Source: Pseudohongiella sp. (lineage in GTDB: Bacteria; Pseudomonadota; Gammaproteobacteria; Pseudomonadales; Pseudohongiellaceae). Taken from it: a DNA stretch of 58,218 nucleotides. A program made the position numbers and the translations under genes. Under the pieces are notes generated by a model that was not told the DNA's origin, made no database searches, and was given only the letters and a program-made list of their open reading frames with translations. The DNA is taken from the NCBI GenBank assembly GCA_030696315.1, contig JAUYSM010000100.1:1-58218 (forward strand), written 5' to 3'. Positions 1-9,573 of the stretch are shown here, one piece after another (position 1 is the first letter of the stretch; every line of letters starts with the position of its first letter).

Positions 1-199
1 GATCAAATTCGGCTTTGATCACCTCGCGCTGTATCGCCGCCAGACGCTGTTGTGCCTGCTCATCGCGCGCATTGTGTGCACTGACGAGCAAGATCGCGAC
101 AACAAGCTGACACACAAAAATGCTGACCAGAATCTGCAAGGTCTGGCGCCGACGCTTTTTGTAGAGCGCCTGCCGCCAAGGCAATAAATTGATCACCAT
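1..199 (-). CDS. pilN: Type IV pilus inner-membrane protein PilN, 5' part only
   Basis: The reading frame starts at an ATG at 199-197 and runs off the left edge after 66 codons. The protein opens with M-V-I-N-L-L-P-W-R, the hallmark N-terminus of PilN that docks into a groove on PilM. A basic stretch (KKRRR) follows, then one hydrophobic membrane segment at about residues 20-42 and the start of a periplasmic coiled coil. PilN joins PilM, PilO and PilP in the inner-membrane alignment complex of the type IV pilus. Its start overlaps the pilM stop by 7 nt, so the two are translationally coupled. The rest of the gene, and probably pilO, pilP and pilQ, lies outside the window. Confidence 0.9.
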   Translation of the reverse strand, partial: MVINLLPWRQALYKKRRRQTLQILVSIFVCQLVVAILLVSAHNARDEQAQQRLAAIQREVIKAEFD

Positions 200-1128
200 C
201 GTCTTGGCTCCTGCATGGCGAGCGCAATGGCTGGCGCCATTTCTGCGGTAACGGTCTGCGACAAACCTGTGCCGGGATCCTCAATAGGCCAATCACTGAG
301 CGGGTTTAATACATGCGCGTCGCACCCGCAATACTGATTGACCAGTTCACCAAGGCCAGGCGTCCCCGATCTGCCGCCATAAACAAAGACACGCGACGGC
401 TGTGCCAGCATTTCAGACAATCGATACTGCTGCAGCGCCCTGCGCAAAGTAAGCAGAAACTCCGAGGCACCAAGGCATGCCAACTCATTATTCCCGAATG
501 AGTGACTGCGAATGTATACCGGCACCCCGCTACACAGCGCGTACAAACGTATCTCGCTGAAACCGGCATCAATGTATAAATACTGGGCAGCGCCCCGCTC
601 AGCACAATCGCCAAAACGATCAAGCACCAGCACATCCACAGCAATCTGTGCAGGGGCAACGCCGGCACTTGTCAGGGTATCAATCACAGATTGTATGACG
701 GTGGCGGAGCAGGCTGCGGCCAGCCAGGCTTGAGTGTTTGTGGGATCGCTGCTAAGGCGGGATGTATGGTCTGGAATCACATCGTAGTCAATAAACAGCC
801 CCGGGTGTTCATCCGGCGGGAAGTCCTTTTCGATTTCCATTCTGACCGCCAGATCGATCTGATCCGCGCTCAACAGGCCCGGCAACAGCAGTCTGCGCAG
901 CAACACATTTGCGCAGGGTACCGTCACCAGGATTGTCGGTTTGCGTTTGGATAAGAACTCCGGCACGGTTTTCAGCATCATCGCCAGTGTCCCGGCCGCA
1001 TTGCCTGCTGAGGGTCTGTTGATGCTGGCATGCAGCGCCCACCGATCACGCCGTCGGCTCATTACAACCAGCTTGATCGCACAGCTGCCTATGTCTATTG
1101 CAATAACAGGCTTCCAGCCATTGAGCAT
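193..1128 (-). CDS. pilM: Type IV pilus assembly protein PilM (actin-like)
   Basis: A 311-residue cytoplasmic protein with an actin/FtsA-like nucleotide-binding fold. The N-terminal phosphate-1 signature IAIDIGSCAIKL is at about residues 9-20. A second nucleotide-binding element, LYIDAGFSEIRLYA, lies near residue 185, and a glycine-rich VYGGRSG loop near residue 250. In known systems PilM binds the PilN N-terminus at the inner membrane and couples the cytoplasmic ATPases to the pilus machine. Typical PilM proteins are about 350 residues, so this one is on the short side, but the core motifs are present. It is transcribed away from mrcA, the usual arrangement in gammaproteobacteria, and overlaps pilN by 7 nt. 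Confidence 0.92.
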   Translation of the reverse strand: MLNGWKPVIAIDIGSCAIKLVVMSRRRDRWALHASINRPSAGNAAGTLAMMLKTVPEFLSKRKPTILVTVPCANVLLRRLLLPGLLSADQIDLAVRMEIEKDFPPDEHPGLFIDYDVIPDHTSRLSSDPTNTQAWLAAACSATVIQSVIDTLTSAGVAPAQIAVDVLVLDRFGDCAERGAAQYLYIDAGFSEIRLYALCSGVPVYIRSHSFGNNELACLGASEFLLTLRRALQQYRLSEMLAQPSRVFVYGGRSGTPGLGELVNQYCGCDAHVLNPLSDWPIEDPGTGLSQTVTAEMAPAIALAMQEPRRW

Positions 1129-1243
1129 TTACATGTCCTTCCCTGGTCATGTCAGGTGCATCGTTTAGAACTCATCAGTTTTTTAGCTGAAACCCGGGCT
1201 GTCTGCCGGAATTTTTACTGGGGCATTCCCTCAAAATGATGGG

Positions 1244-1249
1244 TATAAT
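1244..1249 (+). promoter_or_regulatory. Candidate -10 box upstream of mrcA
   Basis: A perfect TATAAT lies in the pilM-mrcA divergent gap, about 90 nt before the mrcA start codon. It sits inside the small inverted repeat GGGT-ATAATC-ACCC. I see no good -35 hexamer at 16-18 nt, so this is only a candidate. It could be activator-dependent. Confidence 0.3.
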
Positions 1250-1339
1250 CACCCACCTGAAAAGAGTCGCCATTTTTGGCGGTCTATTGGTCAAATTCGG
1301 TCGTCATACCACCAAGTCGTCAATGCGGGACTGCTACTC

Positions 1340-3649
1340 ATGATGAAGCTCATCAAATTCCTGTTCTGGTTCGGCGTTTTTTGCCTGAGCGGGATATTGA
1401 TGGTGGCATCCGCCGCCTATCTGTATTTGTCGCCTCAGTTGCCTTCTGCTGAAACCTATCGGCAAGTGCAGCTGGAAACACCTCTGCGTATTCTGACCGC
1501 TGATTTTAAACTGATTGAAGAAATCGGCGTGCGGCGCGACCCGATCACTTATGAAGAAATTCCGCCCATGATGATCAACGCGGTGATCGCCAGCGAGGAC
1601 GCGCGTTTTTATTCACATCCCGGCGTTGATTTTCGTGGTCTGGTGCGCGGCTTTTATGGCTTTGTGCGCGGCGTCAATCTGGGTGGCGGCAGCACCATTA
1701 CCATGCAGCTCGCCAACAACATCTCGTTCGACAGCGACAGCGTCTATGCTCGCAAACTCAAAGAAATTCCGTTTGCCCTCAGGCTACAGCAAGAATTGAC
1801 CAAAGAAGAAATCCTGACTCTGTACCTGAACCTGGTGTTTTTTGGTCAAGGCGCCGAGGGCATCAGCTCTGCCGCCGCCGTTTATTATGGCAAAACGGTC
1901 AATCAGATGACGATTGGCGAGATGGCAACCATGGTTTCACTGTTGCCTTGCCCATCGGTCTGCAATCCGATTACTGACCCAGAGCGTTCCAGAGTCCGCC
2001 GTGATGTTGTGATCAACAAGATGTTGGCACAAGGCATGATTACCCGCGAACAACATGCCCAAAGTTTGGCAGAACCGGTGAACGCCCGACGGCACATGCG
2101 CACCATTGAAGTTAACGCCCCCTATGTTGCCGAGATGGTCAGGCAACAACTGTATGCCGAATATGGCGAAGACATTTATCGTCTGGGCATAGAAGTGGTG
2201 ACCTCCATTCAGAGCGACTTGCAGAATGCTGCGACGGCAGCGCTGACCAATGGTCTTGAAAATTACTACGATCGACGTCACGGCTACCGAGGTCCCGAAG
2301 CCAGACTGTCGGCGACCGGCGATGATCAACACGAGCGCTGGATGAGCGAACTGGCCGTGCGGCCGGACTATGGCAATCATGTACCCGGCATCGTGACCAA
2401 TGTGCTTGATCGCTCGATCGGCGTCATGTTGAGAGATGGCTCAACCGTCACTGTCAACTGGTCAGGACTCGAATGGGCACGGCCTTTTATTACCCGGGAT
2501 AACGCGTGGCCCATTCCATCACAAGCGTCGGATGTTACCCGAGTGGGCGATGTTGTGCGCTTGCGCCAAAACCCGGCGGGCGAATGGCAACTGGGCCAAG
2601 TACCAGAGCTGCAGGGTGCGATTGTCTCGGTGTCACCGGATAACGGCGACATCCTTGCGTTGGTCGGAGGTTACGATTTTCAATACAGTCAGGTAAACCG
2701 CGCCATCGCTTCGCGACCACCAGGTTCCGGGTTCAAGCCATTCCTGTACGGTGCGGCACTGGAAACAGGGTATACCCCGGCGTCTCTGATAAATGATGCG
2801 CCCTTCTCGCGCGGTGATTATCGGCCACAGAACTACGAACGCAACTTTGTGGGGCCAATCACCCTGCGTAACGCCATCAAAGACTCACGAAACGTGCCGG
2901 CTGTGCGCCTGTTCGACCAGTTAGGCTGGGAAAAAGTATTTGATTTTGCAGGTCGCTTTGGATTCCGAACCGAGAATTTCCCGCGCAATGATTTGACCAT
3001 TGCCTTGGGCAGCCAGGACGTACAACCTTTGGAAATGGCAACGGCCTACGCCATGATTGCCAACGGGGGTTATCGTTTGCAGCCCACGCTAATTAAGAAA
3101 ATTGAGACCTTGCAAGGTGTCGTGTTTGAAGCCCAGACGCCTGAAACCGAATCTGTTACCGATCCACGGGTCGCCTATATTCTGAACACCATGTTGCGCA
3201 GTGTTGTGGAGGCTGGTAGCGGCCGACGCGTCGCACGTGAGATTGATCGACGCGACCTGATGGGTAAAACCGGTACTACCAACGGTCCTTCGGAGCTGTG
3301 GTTTACAGGATTTAATCGCGATATCGCCACCAGCGTTTTTGTCGGGTTCGACACGCCTGAGGCCTTGGGAGAATCCGAACAAGGCGCGACGGTCGCCGTA
3401 CCTATCTGGATTGACTACATGAAAAAGGCGCTCGAAGGGCGCCCGGAAAATACCATGCATCGCCCGGATGGACTGGTTGACCGCTTGATAGATCGGGAAA
3501 CCGGCGAAATCGCCAGACCGGGACAGGCTGACACCATGTTCGAAGTTTTTATGGCTGAATCGGCCCCGGCGGAAATGCGTAATCAACAACAACCGCGCAC
3601 ACCGAATCGTGACAACCAGAACACCCTGTCTACCGAAATCATATTCTGA
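1340..3649 (+). CDS. mrcA: Penicillin-binding protein 1A, bifunctional peptidoglycan synthase
   Basis: A 769-residue class A PBP. A single N-terminal membrane anchor (about residues 7-30) is followed by a GT51 glycosyltransferase domain with the catalytic motif EDARFYSHPGVD and the GGSTITMQL motif near residues 110-125. An OB-like insert of about 100 residues sits in the middle, as in PBP1A. The transpeptidase domain shows the SxxK box in RPPGSGFKPF, the SxN box in DSRNVPAV, and KTGTT. It polymerises and crosslinks lipid II in the periplasm. Two adjacent ATGs (1340 and 1343) can serve as start and the upstream ribosome site is weak. A strong bidirectional terminator follows at 3665-3704. Confidence 0.96.
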   Translation: MMKLIKFLFWFGVFCLSGILMVASAAYLYLSPQLPSAETYRQVQLETPLRILTADFKLIEEIGVRRDPITYEEIPPMMINAVIASEDARFYSHPGVDFRGLVRGFYGFVRGVNLGGGSTITMQLANNISFDSDSVYARKLKEIPFALRLQQELTKEEILTLYLNLVFFGQGAEGISSAAAVYYGKTVNQMTIGEMATMVSLLPCPSVCNPITDPERSRVRRDVVINKMLAQGMITREQHAQSLAEPVNARRHMRTIEVNAPYVAEMVRQQLYAEYGEDIYRLGIEVVTSIQSDLQNAATAALTNGLENYYDRRHGYRGPEARLSATGDDQHERWMSELAVRPDYGNHVPGIVTNVLDRSIGVMLRDGSTVTVNWSGLEWARPFITRDNAWPIPSQASDVTRVGDVVRLRQNPAGEWQLGQVPELQGAIVSVSPDNGDILALVGGYDFQYSQVNRAIASRPPGSGFKPFLYGAALETGYTPASLINDAPFSRGDYRPQNYERNFVGPITLRNAIKDSRNVPAVRLFDQLGWEKVFDFAGRFGFRTENFPRNDLTIALGSQDVQPLEMATAYAMIANGGYRLQPTLIKKIETLQGVVFEAQTPETESVTDPRVAYILNTMLRSVVEAGSGRRVAREIDRRDLMGKTGTTNGPSELWFTGFNRDIATSVFVGFDTPEALGESEQGATVAVPIWIDYMKKALEGRPENTMHRPDGLVDRLIDRETGEIARPGQADTMFEVFMAESAPAEMRNQQQPRTPNRDNQNTLSTEIIF

Positions 3650-3664
3650 TCATCAAATTCCGCA

Positions 3665-3704
3665 GCCCAAAAAAAGCCCCGACCAGCGGGGCTTTTTTTT
3701 GGGC
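3665..3704. terminator. Bidirectional rho-independent terminator between mrcA and rpmE
   Basis: The arms GCCC-A7-GCCCCG and CGGGGC-T8-GGGC form a long hairpin around a short ACCAG loop. The A-run on one side and the T-run on the other give a terminator usable on both strands. That fits the two convergent genes it separates, mrcA (+) and rpmE (-). Confidence 0.9.
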
Positions 3705-3721
3705 TTTCACACGTATCAAAC

Positions 3722-3934
3722 TTACTTGATTGCGCGGTTGCCAAAGCGCTTGTTGAAACGGTCAATACGACCCGCGCTGTCAAGAATCTTCTGTTTGCCA
3801 GTGTAGAACGGGTGGCAGGCTGCGCACACGTCGATCAACATGTCGTGGCCAAGTGTTGAACGGGTGTTAATAACATTGCCACAGCTGCAGGTAGCTTTGA
3901 TCGCAACGTACTTTGGATGAATATCGGCTTTCAT
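3722..3934 (-). CDS. rpmE: 50S ribosomal protein bL31, zinc-binding form
   Basis: A 70-residue protein starting MKADIHPKY and matching the usual bL31 length. It keeps all four zinc-ligand cysteines: CSC near residues 16-18 and CAAC near residues 37-40. It is therefore the C+ (zinc-containing) type and not the zinc-free paralogue made in zinc starvation. bL31 bridges the 50S central protuberance and the 30S head. A GAGGA-type ribosome site (complement of tatatcctcg) lies just before the ATG. The gene stands alone and converges on mrcA. Confidence 0.96.
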   Translation of the reverse strand: MKADIHPKYVAIKATCSCGNVINTRSTLGHDMLIDVCAACHPFYTGKQKILDSAGRIDRFNKRFGNRAIK

Positions 3935-4104
3935 GGTATATCCTCGAAAATTACTGGTATCGCCACGCGCCAGTGATTACTTCCGGGCACGCACCATACC
4001 TGAGCAAGTACCACATCGCAGACAATCCCCAATTGGATTGACCATTAGTGGCTAGTGAAAAAAGGGCGCCATTGTAACAGACAATAGCGACTAAGCAAGA
4101 GCAC

Positions 4105-4425
4105 TCAAACTGGCTGAGCAGTCTGGGCACGGATTCTTTCATGGTTGCGCACAGTTTCGCGCATGATTTGCGCCAGAATGTCCGTTAACAGATCTGGATT
4201 GAGCCCATGTGCTTCACATAAATTGCGGATACTGGCCAGTTTTTCTTCTTCACGCTTGGGATCTACCGAGTTCAGACCCGCACCTGCCTTGAGCTCCCCG
4301 ACCTTTTGGGTCAACGCAAAACGGTTGGCCAACAGCAGGACCAGCGCATGGTCCAGACGGTCAATCTGCTGACGCAAAGAGAGTAGCTCATTCAAAGCAG
4401 CGGTCTGAGTGTTGTTGCTGTTCAA
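4105..4425 (-). CDS. Monofunctional AroQ-type chorismate mutase
   Basis: An all-helical protein of about 106 residues. It shows the AroQ helix-1 pattern LRQQIDRLDHALVLLLANR, then a Lys (TQKVGELK), then DPKREEEKLASI with the Arg/Glu of the active site. A C-terminal helix contains IMRETVRNHE. The family converts chorismate to prephenate, the first committed step toward phenylalanine and tyrosine. I prefer the TTG start at 4425 because an AGGAG box lies 5 nt upstream. An ATG at 4458 would add 11 residues (MGNPRLTTGAI) with no homology expected and no ribosome site. No dehydratase or dehydrogenase domain is fused. An isochorismate-pyruvate lyase role (PchB-like) is possible but less likely without siderophore genes nearby. 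Confidence 0.8.
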   Translation of the reverse strand: MNSNNTQTAALNELLSLRQQIDRLDHALVLLLANRFALTQKVGELKAGAGLNSVDPKREEEKLASIRNLCEAHGLNPDLLTDILAQIMRETVRNHERIRAQTAQPV

Positions 4426-4594
4426 GATAGCTCCTGTTGTTAGCCTTGGGTTGCCCACCTCAAACTGGTGGCATTGTTGGCATGAGTATAATGGAAGCCT
4501 GCTCCCGCTAAAACCAGTTATAATCGCCTGCTACAAAATGACACCCGGTCGGAACCGCACTCATTCATGCTCACTGACCTGCGCCAGTTACCAT

Positions 4595-6661
4595 ATGTCT
4601 GATACCCCACTCATCGAGCCGCAACGCCTCGTCATAGCCCGGGTTGCGGTACCAACACCCCTGCGCCGCAGTTTTGACTACCTGCTGCCATCAAGCTTGC
4701 TGCTCGAATTTCCATCGCTCAAACCTGGCATCAGGGTGTTGGTTCCCTTTGGCAATCGCGAGTTGACCGCCGTGCTGCTTGAACTGGATTCCAGCTCATT
4801 GCTGGACATCAACAAGCTCAAACCAGTTATACGTATACTGGACAGCGAGCCTCTGATTCCCGCACACCTGCTCAGTCTCTGGCTGTGGGCAGCAAAGTAT
4901 TATCAGCACCCCATCGGCGATGCATTACACACTTTGATGCCAGCCGGCTTGCGTGGGACAGCCCCCGCTCAGCTCAAAATTCGGGCTATGGACAAGAAAA
5001 AGTCCGGCGTAGAACACTCATACCCTGCCGAGCAAGAGCAGTTGCTCAACCCAGACCAAAAAGCTGCCTGCGACCAGATCACTCAAGCGCTGGGACGTTA
5101 TCAGGGATTTTTACTGGATGGCGTCACTGGCAGCGGAAAAACCGAAGTGTATCTGCAAGCCATCGCACAAACGCGGGCTGCAGGCAAACAGGCACTGGTA
5201 CTGGTCCCTGAAATCAGTCTGACACCACAAACCCTGGCGCGCTTCCAGCAACGCTTTGACGAGCCCATTGCCGTGCTGCACTCCGGTTTGACGGCCAGAC
5301 AGCGACTGAACGCCTGGCTGTCTGCATCAACCGGGCAGGCAGGCATCATTATCGGGACACGATCGGCCGTGTTTACACCCATGGCGGCGCCCGGGCTGAT
5401 CATTGTCGACGAAGAGCACGACAGCTCATTCAAACAACAAGATGGCTTTCGCTATTCGGCACGCGACCTCGCTGTCATGAGAGCATCGGCAGAGCAGATT
5501 CCGATTGTGCTTGGATCGGCCACGCCCAGTCTTGAAAGCCTGCAGAACGCCGCATCAGGACGTTACACGCGCTTGCAACTGACAGAGCGCGCCGGCACTG
5601 CCAACAAACCAAGGTTTGTGTTGATTGATACCCATGCCCAAGACATGAACCAGGGCTTTTCCGGCAAATTACTGGAACACATTCAACAGCACCTGAATGA
5701 CGGCAATCAGGTACTGGTTTTTATCAATCGCAGGGGCTTTGCACCTGTCTTGCAATGCGGCGATTGTGGCTGGACTGCGGAATGCAAGTTCTGCGATGCG
5801 CGCCTGACTATCCACAAAAGCCCGCCGCATTTGTGTTGCCACCATTGTGAGCGGCGCCACCCGGTATTTAGGCACTGCCCTGATTGTGGCGGAAAATCCA
5901 TGCAAGCAGTGGGTGTCGGCACTGAACGTAGTGAAGCTTTTTTGCAGGGCTGCTTCCCCACCACCGACGTAATCAGGATAGACCGGGACGTCACCCGCAA
6001 AAAGGATGAACTCGAGCGCCTGTTGGCCAAAGTGCAACAGGGGGAGCCCTGTATTCTGGTGGGAACCCAGATGCTGGCCAAGGGCCATCACTTTCCAAAG
6101 GTCACGCTGGTCGCCGTGCTGGAGGCAGACAGCGGGCTGTTCAGTGCCGATTTTCGTGGCCAGGAATTTATGGCGCAACTGTTAACCCAAGTAGCGGGGC
6201 GCGCGGGCCGGGCAGAACAACCCGGCGAAGTGTTGATCCAGACCCAGCACGCGACTCACCAAAGCCTGCAGATATTAATCAACCAGGGCTACCACGCGTT
6301 GGCGGAGCAGTTGATGCAGGAGCGCCAGCACACCAGCATGCCGCCCTTTACGTATCTGGCCTGCATCAGGGCCGAGGCAATCAACAGTCAGGCCCCGCTT
6401 GAGTTTTTAATGAAAGCCCGCGCATTAACCGAACAAGTTTGTGACACGCAGCACCTGCAACAACGCATCATGATTAATGGCCCCTTGCCCGCTCCGATGG
6501 AGAAACGCGCCAATCGTTTTCGCCAGCAGTTACTGGTCCGGGCGCATCATCGACAGGACTTGCAACTGCTGCTCAGCACCCTGTGTTTACAACTGGAAGG
6601 CCTGAGCAGCCAGCGGCAAGTGCGCTGGTCGGTCGATGTAGACCCACAGGATATGATGTAA
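4595..6661 (+). CDS. priA: Primosomal protein N', replication restart helicase PriA
   Basis: A 688-residue protein beginning MSDTPLIEPQRLVIARVAVPTPL, typical of the PriA 3'-DNA-binding domain. The Walker A motif GVTGSGKTEVY (5116-5148) and the DEEH box follow. Next comes the eight-cysteine zinc region (CGDCGWTAECKFCDARL through CPDCGGK) inserted in the helicase lobe, then the late helicase motifs QVAGRAGRAEQPGEV. PriA recognises stalled forks and reloads DnaB. The same frame is open back to 4409. However, the upstream 62 codons look unlike any PriA, and the ATG at 4595 gives the family-typical N-terminus, so I place the start there. Confidence 0.95.
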   Translation: MSDTPLIEPQRLVIARVAVPTPLRRSFDYLLPSSLLLEFPSLKPGIRVLVPFGNRELTAVLLELDSSSLLDINKLKPVIRILDSEPLIPAHLLSLWLWAAKYYQHPIGDALHTLMPAGLRGTAPAQLKIRAMDKKKSGVEHSYPAEQEQLLNPDQKAACDQITQALGRYQGFLLDGVTGSGKTEVYLQAIAQTRAAGKQALVLVPEISLTPQTLARFQQRFDEPIAVLHSGLTARQRLNAWLSASTGQAGIIIGTRSAVFTPMAAPGLIIVDEEHDSSFKQQDGFRYSARDLAVMRASAEQIPIVLGSATPSLESLQNAASGRYTRLQLTERAGTANKPRFVLIDTHAQDMNQGFSGKLLEHIQQHLNDGNQVLVFINRRGFAPVLQCGDCGWTAECKFCDARLTIHKSPPHLCCHHCERRHPVFRHCPDCGGKSMQAVGVGTERSEAFLQGCFPTTDVIRIDRDVTRKKDELERLLAKVQQGEPCILVGTQMLAKGHHFPKVTLVAVLEADSGLFSADFRGQEFMAQLLTQVAGRAGRAEQPGEVLIQTQHATHQSLQILINQGYHALAEQLMQERQHTSMPPFTYLACIRAEAINSQAPLEFLMKARALTEQVCDTQHLQQRIMINGPLPAPMEKRANRFRQQLLVRAHHRQDLQLLLSTLCLQLEGLSSQRQVRWSVDVDPQDMM

Positions 6662-6727
6662 GGCGCTGATGCGTGTATTATCTGCAACCTTGAGTGACCA
6701 ACAGCCACCTTCAGGATATTCCGCTAC

Positions 6728-7582
6728 ATGGATCAGGATTTTGCAAAAAGACGTATCCGCACGCCGCTTGCCGAGCCTTCTGCCGTGCCACAACCTTCCA
6801 GCCTTGGCTTGTTGCTGACCGGTCTGGTCACAGGTATTGCCGTTGGCCTGTTTATTGGTTTACTGGTTTATCTGTCTGGCGCTCTGCCACCCGCGCCCGG
6901 CCAGGCTGCTGCCCCTGATAATCGTCAGATCGAAACGCCAGAAATTGCCGGCGCGGACAGCGCAGGCGGGATCACCCAGGAACAACAACGCGAAGCGCAG
7001 CGACTGCAACTGGAGTTCTATCAGGAACTGCCCAACTACGAAGTGGTGGTGGATGTTACGCCAGTCAGTGGCTCAGTGCCCAGAACGCCGCCGCCAGTTG
7101 CTTCAACTGCCGCAACCATCAACGCCACTGCTAATCCCATTCAGGCGGAAAGTGAGACAGCTGTGCTTGAAACCATGGATACCGGCACAGATACGTCAAG
7201 CACGGCAACAGAACCCGTCGCCAGTGAAGTGGTCGCAAGCAGCAACACGCTTGATCCCGTCTCTGCCGCCCTGCTTGAAATCAGCAATCGTCCTGCCGCT
7301 GCGGGAGATATTAACCAAGTGGTGGCACAAGCCCCCCCAGCAGGCCCGTCATATATGTTGCAGGCTGGCGCTTTTCAGCAAAGAGAAACCGCCAATTCAC
7401 AGCTCAGCAGGTTACTCGGGCTGGGCCTGAATGCGCGCATCCGGGAAGAAACACTACCTGGTCGCACCTTGTTTCTGGTGCAAGCCGGCCCTTACGCCTC
7501 GCGTGATGACATGATGCAGGCCGAGCGTGTGCTGCGCAGCAACAGCATCGACAGTATGAGAATTACGCTCAGCCAGCCTTGA
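6728..7582 (+). CDS. ftsN: FtsN-like SPOR-domain cell division protein
   Basis: A 284-residue bitopic protein. It has a basic cytoplasmic N-terminus (FAKRRIR), one membrane helix at about residues 27-50 ([21 protein letters not shown]) and a long Ala/Thr/Pro-rich periplasmic linker. The C-terminal SPOR domain (about residues 205-284) contains [14 protein letters not shown] and [13 protein letters not shown], which bind denuded septal glycan. Just after the membrane, [13 protein letters not shown] resembles the essential helix region of FtsN. The position between priA and hslV-hslU matches E. coli ftsN. The assignment rests on domain order and synteny, because linker sequence is not conserved in this family. 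Confidence 0.85.
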   Translation: MDQDFAKRRIRTPLAEPSAVPQPSSLGLLLTGLVTGIAVGLFIGLLVYLSGALPPAPGQAAAPDNRQIETPEIAGADSAGGITQEQQREAQRLQLEFYQELPNYEVVVDVTPVSGSVPRTPPPVASTAATINATANPIQAESETAVLETMDTGTDTSSTATEPVASEVVASSNTLDPVSAALLEISNRPAAAGDINQVVAQAPPAGPSYMLQAGAFQQRETANSQLSRLLGLGLNARIREETLPGRTLFLVQAGPYASRDDMMQAERVLRSNSIDSMRITLSQP

Positions 7583-7650
7583 ACACCGGCTGGCTGACCC
7601 AATATCCCTGTAGCAAGACATCCGGTTTATTCCATCCAAGGAGAAGCGCA

Positions 7651-8190
7651 TTGGAGCAGTTTCGCGGTACCACCATCTTATCTGTGCGTCGCAACAATAA
7701 AATTGTTATTGGCGGCGACGGTCAGGTTTCTCAAGGCAACACAGTGCTTAAAGGCAATGCCCGCAAAGTTCGACGTCTGTATAAAGACCAGGTGCTGGCA
7801 GGATTTGCCGGTGGTACAGCCGATGCGTTTACCTTGTTTGAACGCTTTGAAGAGCAACTCGAAAAACATCAAGGCAAATTGGTGCGCTCAGCCGTATCGC
7901 TTGCAAAACTCTGGCGCACCGAACGCTCTCTGCGTCGGCTTGAAGCCTTGTTAGTGGTTGCCGACAAAGATGCCTCACTCATCATCACCGGCAACGGTGA
8001 CGTCATTGAACCTGAAGACGGCTTGATGGCCATTGGTTCCGGCGGCTCCTTTGCGTTGTCCGCGGCACGCGCCCTGTATTTTAATACCGAGATGGAAGCG
8101 CGCACGATTGTCGAAAAAAGTCTGGGGATTGCCGCGGATATCTGCGTCTACACCAACCACCAGCATGTTATCGAAGAACTTGAATATTAA
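7651..8190 (+). CDS. hslV: ATP-dependent protease peptidase subunit HslV (ClpQ)
   Basis: A 179-residue N-terminal-nucleophile peptidase. A TTG at 7651 preceded by AAGGAG (7638-7643) gives the start [14 protein letters not shown]. The catalytic Thr would be residue 7, after removal of a six-residue propeptide, as in betaproteobacterial HslV. E. coli HslV begins directly with MTT. The frame is open further upstream to 7579, but without ribosome site or homology. Family features include [23 protein letters not shown] and [21 protein letters not shown]. HslV forms a double hexamer capped by HslU, encoded 33 nt downstream, and degrades unfolded cytoplasmic proteins during heat stress. Confidence 0.95.
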   Translation: MEQFRGTTILSVRRNNKIVIGGDGQVSQGNTVLKGNARKVRRLYKDQVLAGFAGGTADAFTLFERFEEQLEKHQGKLVRSAVSLAKLWRTERSLRRLEALLVVADKDASLIITGNGDVIEPEDGLMAIGSGGSFALSAARALYFNTEMEARTIVEKSLGIAADICVYTNHQHVIEELEY

Positions 8191-8223
8191 TCAGTTGCAG
8201 CCCCATTTTTCAGGAATACGTGC

Positions 8224-9573
8224 ATGACCATGATGACTCCCAGAGAGATCGCCTCTGAACTTGACCGACATATTGTGGGGCAAAAGGCTGCCAAACGCGC
8301 CGTTGCTATCGCACTGCGCAACCGCTGGCGACGTATGCAGCTCGGCGCGGACATTCGCCAGGAAATCACACCAAAAAATATCCTGATGATTGGCCCAACC
8401 GGGGTAGGAAAAACCGAAATAGCGCGACGTCTGGCCAAACTCGCCAATGCGCCGTTTATCAAAGTGGAAGCGACCAAATTCACCGAAGTGGGTTACGTAG
8501 GACGCGATGTCGAATCCATCATTCGTGACCTGGTCGATATTGCGGTCAAAATGTTACGCGAAGAACAGATTCGCAAAGTTCAGCACCGGGCTGAAGAAGC
8601 GGCCGAAGATCGTGTGCTCGACGCATTGTTGCCGCCACCGCCGCGCGTGCCCAATGCCGCAGCTGAGTTATCCGGTAATGACGCACAATCAGCCACTCGC
8701 CAGATGTTCCGCAAAAAGTTGCGCGAAGGTAATCTGGATGACAAAGAAATCGAAATCAGTGTCAGTGAAGGCATGGGTGGTGTTGAGATCATGGCGCCTC
8801 CCGGCCTGGAAGAAATGACCAGCCAGCTCAAATCCATGTTTTCCTCTATGCAGCATGGAAAAAAAAGGTCCAGGCGCATGCCGGTGAAAGCCGCCTTGCG
8901 ATTACTCAGAGAAGAGGAAGCCTCCAAGCTGATCAACGAGGAAGAACTCAGGGCGCTTGCTGTCGAAGCCACAGAACAGACCGGCATTGTGTTTATTGAT
9001 GAAATTGACAAGGTTACCGAACGTGGTCAAACCGGTCACAGCGGCGTATCACGCGAAGGCGTACAGCGCGACCTGCTACCTTTGATCGAAGGCTCAACGG
9101 TGACCACCAAATACGGCAGCGTAAAAACCGACCATATTCTGTTTATTGCCTCCGGCGCGTTCCATTTGTCCAAACCTTCAGATCTGATTCCTGAGCTGCA
9201 AGGGCGCTTACCGATCCGTGTTGAACTCGAAGCGCTGACAGCTGAAGACTTCGAGCGCATTCTCACCGAACCTAATGCCTCGTTGACCGAACAATACCGC
9301 GCGCTGCTCAGTACTGAAAACATGCATATCCGTTTCACCACGGAAGGCATCAAGTCGCTGGCAAAAACTGCTTGGGAAGTGAATGAGCGCACTGAAAATA
9401 TTGGTGCTCGCCGTCTGCACACAGTGATGGAACGCTTGCTGGAAGAAGTGTCTTTCAGCGCATCTGATCTGGCGGTTGGTGATCAGAAAGAACTGGTCAT
9501 TGATGCAGAGTATGTTGAGAAGCAACTTGGCGATCTGGCGCGTAATGAAGATCTCAGCCGGTTCATCCTGTAA
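8224..9573 (+). CDS. hslU: ATPase subunit HslU (ClpY) of the HslVU protease
   Basis: A 449-residue AAA+ unfoldase, the normal length for HslU. N-terminal [16 protein letters not shown] is followed by the Walker A motif [12 protein letters not shown] (about residues 58-69). The variable I domain comes next (about residues 110-240). Walker [10 protein letters not shown], the sensor region and the C-terminal DLSRFIL tail complete it. The tail inserts into HslV to activate it. The gene follows hslV closely and its TAA overlaps the ATG of the next gene by one base (TAATG), so the DUF971 protein is probably co-translated. Confidence 0.97.
   Translation: MTMMTPREIASELDRHIVGQKAAKRAVAIALRNRWRRMQLGADIRQEITPKNILMIGPTGVGKTEIARRLAKLANAPFIKVEATKFTEVGYVGRDVESIIRDLVDIAVKMLREEQIRKVQHRAEEAAEDRVLDALLPPPPRVPNAAAELSGNDAQSATRQMFRKKLREGNLDDKEIEISVSEGMGGVEIMAPPGLEEMTSQLKSMFSSMQHGKKRSRRMPVKAALRLLREEEASKLINEEELRALAVEATEQTGIVFIDEIDKVTERGQTGHSGVSREGVQRDLLPLIEGSTVTTKYGSVKTDHILFIASGAFHLSKPSDLIPELQGRLPIRVELEALTAEDFERILTEPNASLTEQYRALLSTENMHIRFTTEGIKSLAKTAWEVNERTENIGARRLHTVMERLLEEVSFSASDLAVGDQKELVIDAEYVEKQLGDLARNEDLSRFIL

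Noticed and set aside
1937-2380. Long reading frames antisense to mrcA and other core genes
   Set aside because: They mirror strongly conserved proteins on the other strand and show no motifs or ribosome sites of their own.
4487-4524. Two TATAAT boxes upstream of priA
   Set aside because: Neither has a -35 hexamer at proper spacing, so I did not list them as promoters.
4409-4594. N-terminal extension of PriA
   Set aside because: The frame is open, but the added 62 residues are unlike PriA and the ATG at 4595 gives the family-typical start.
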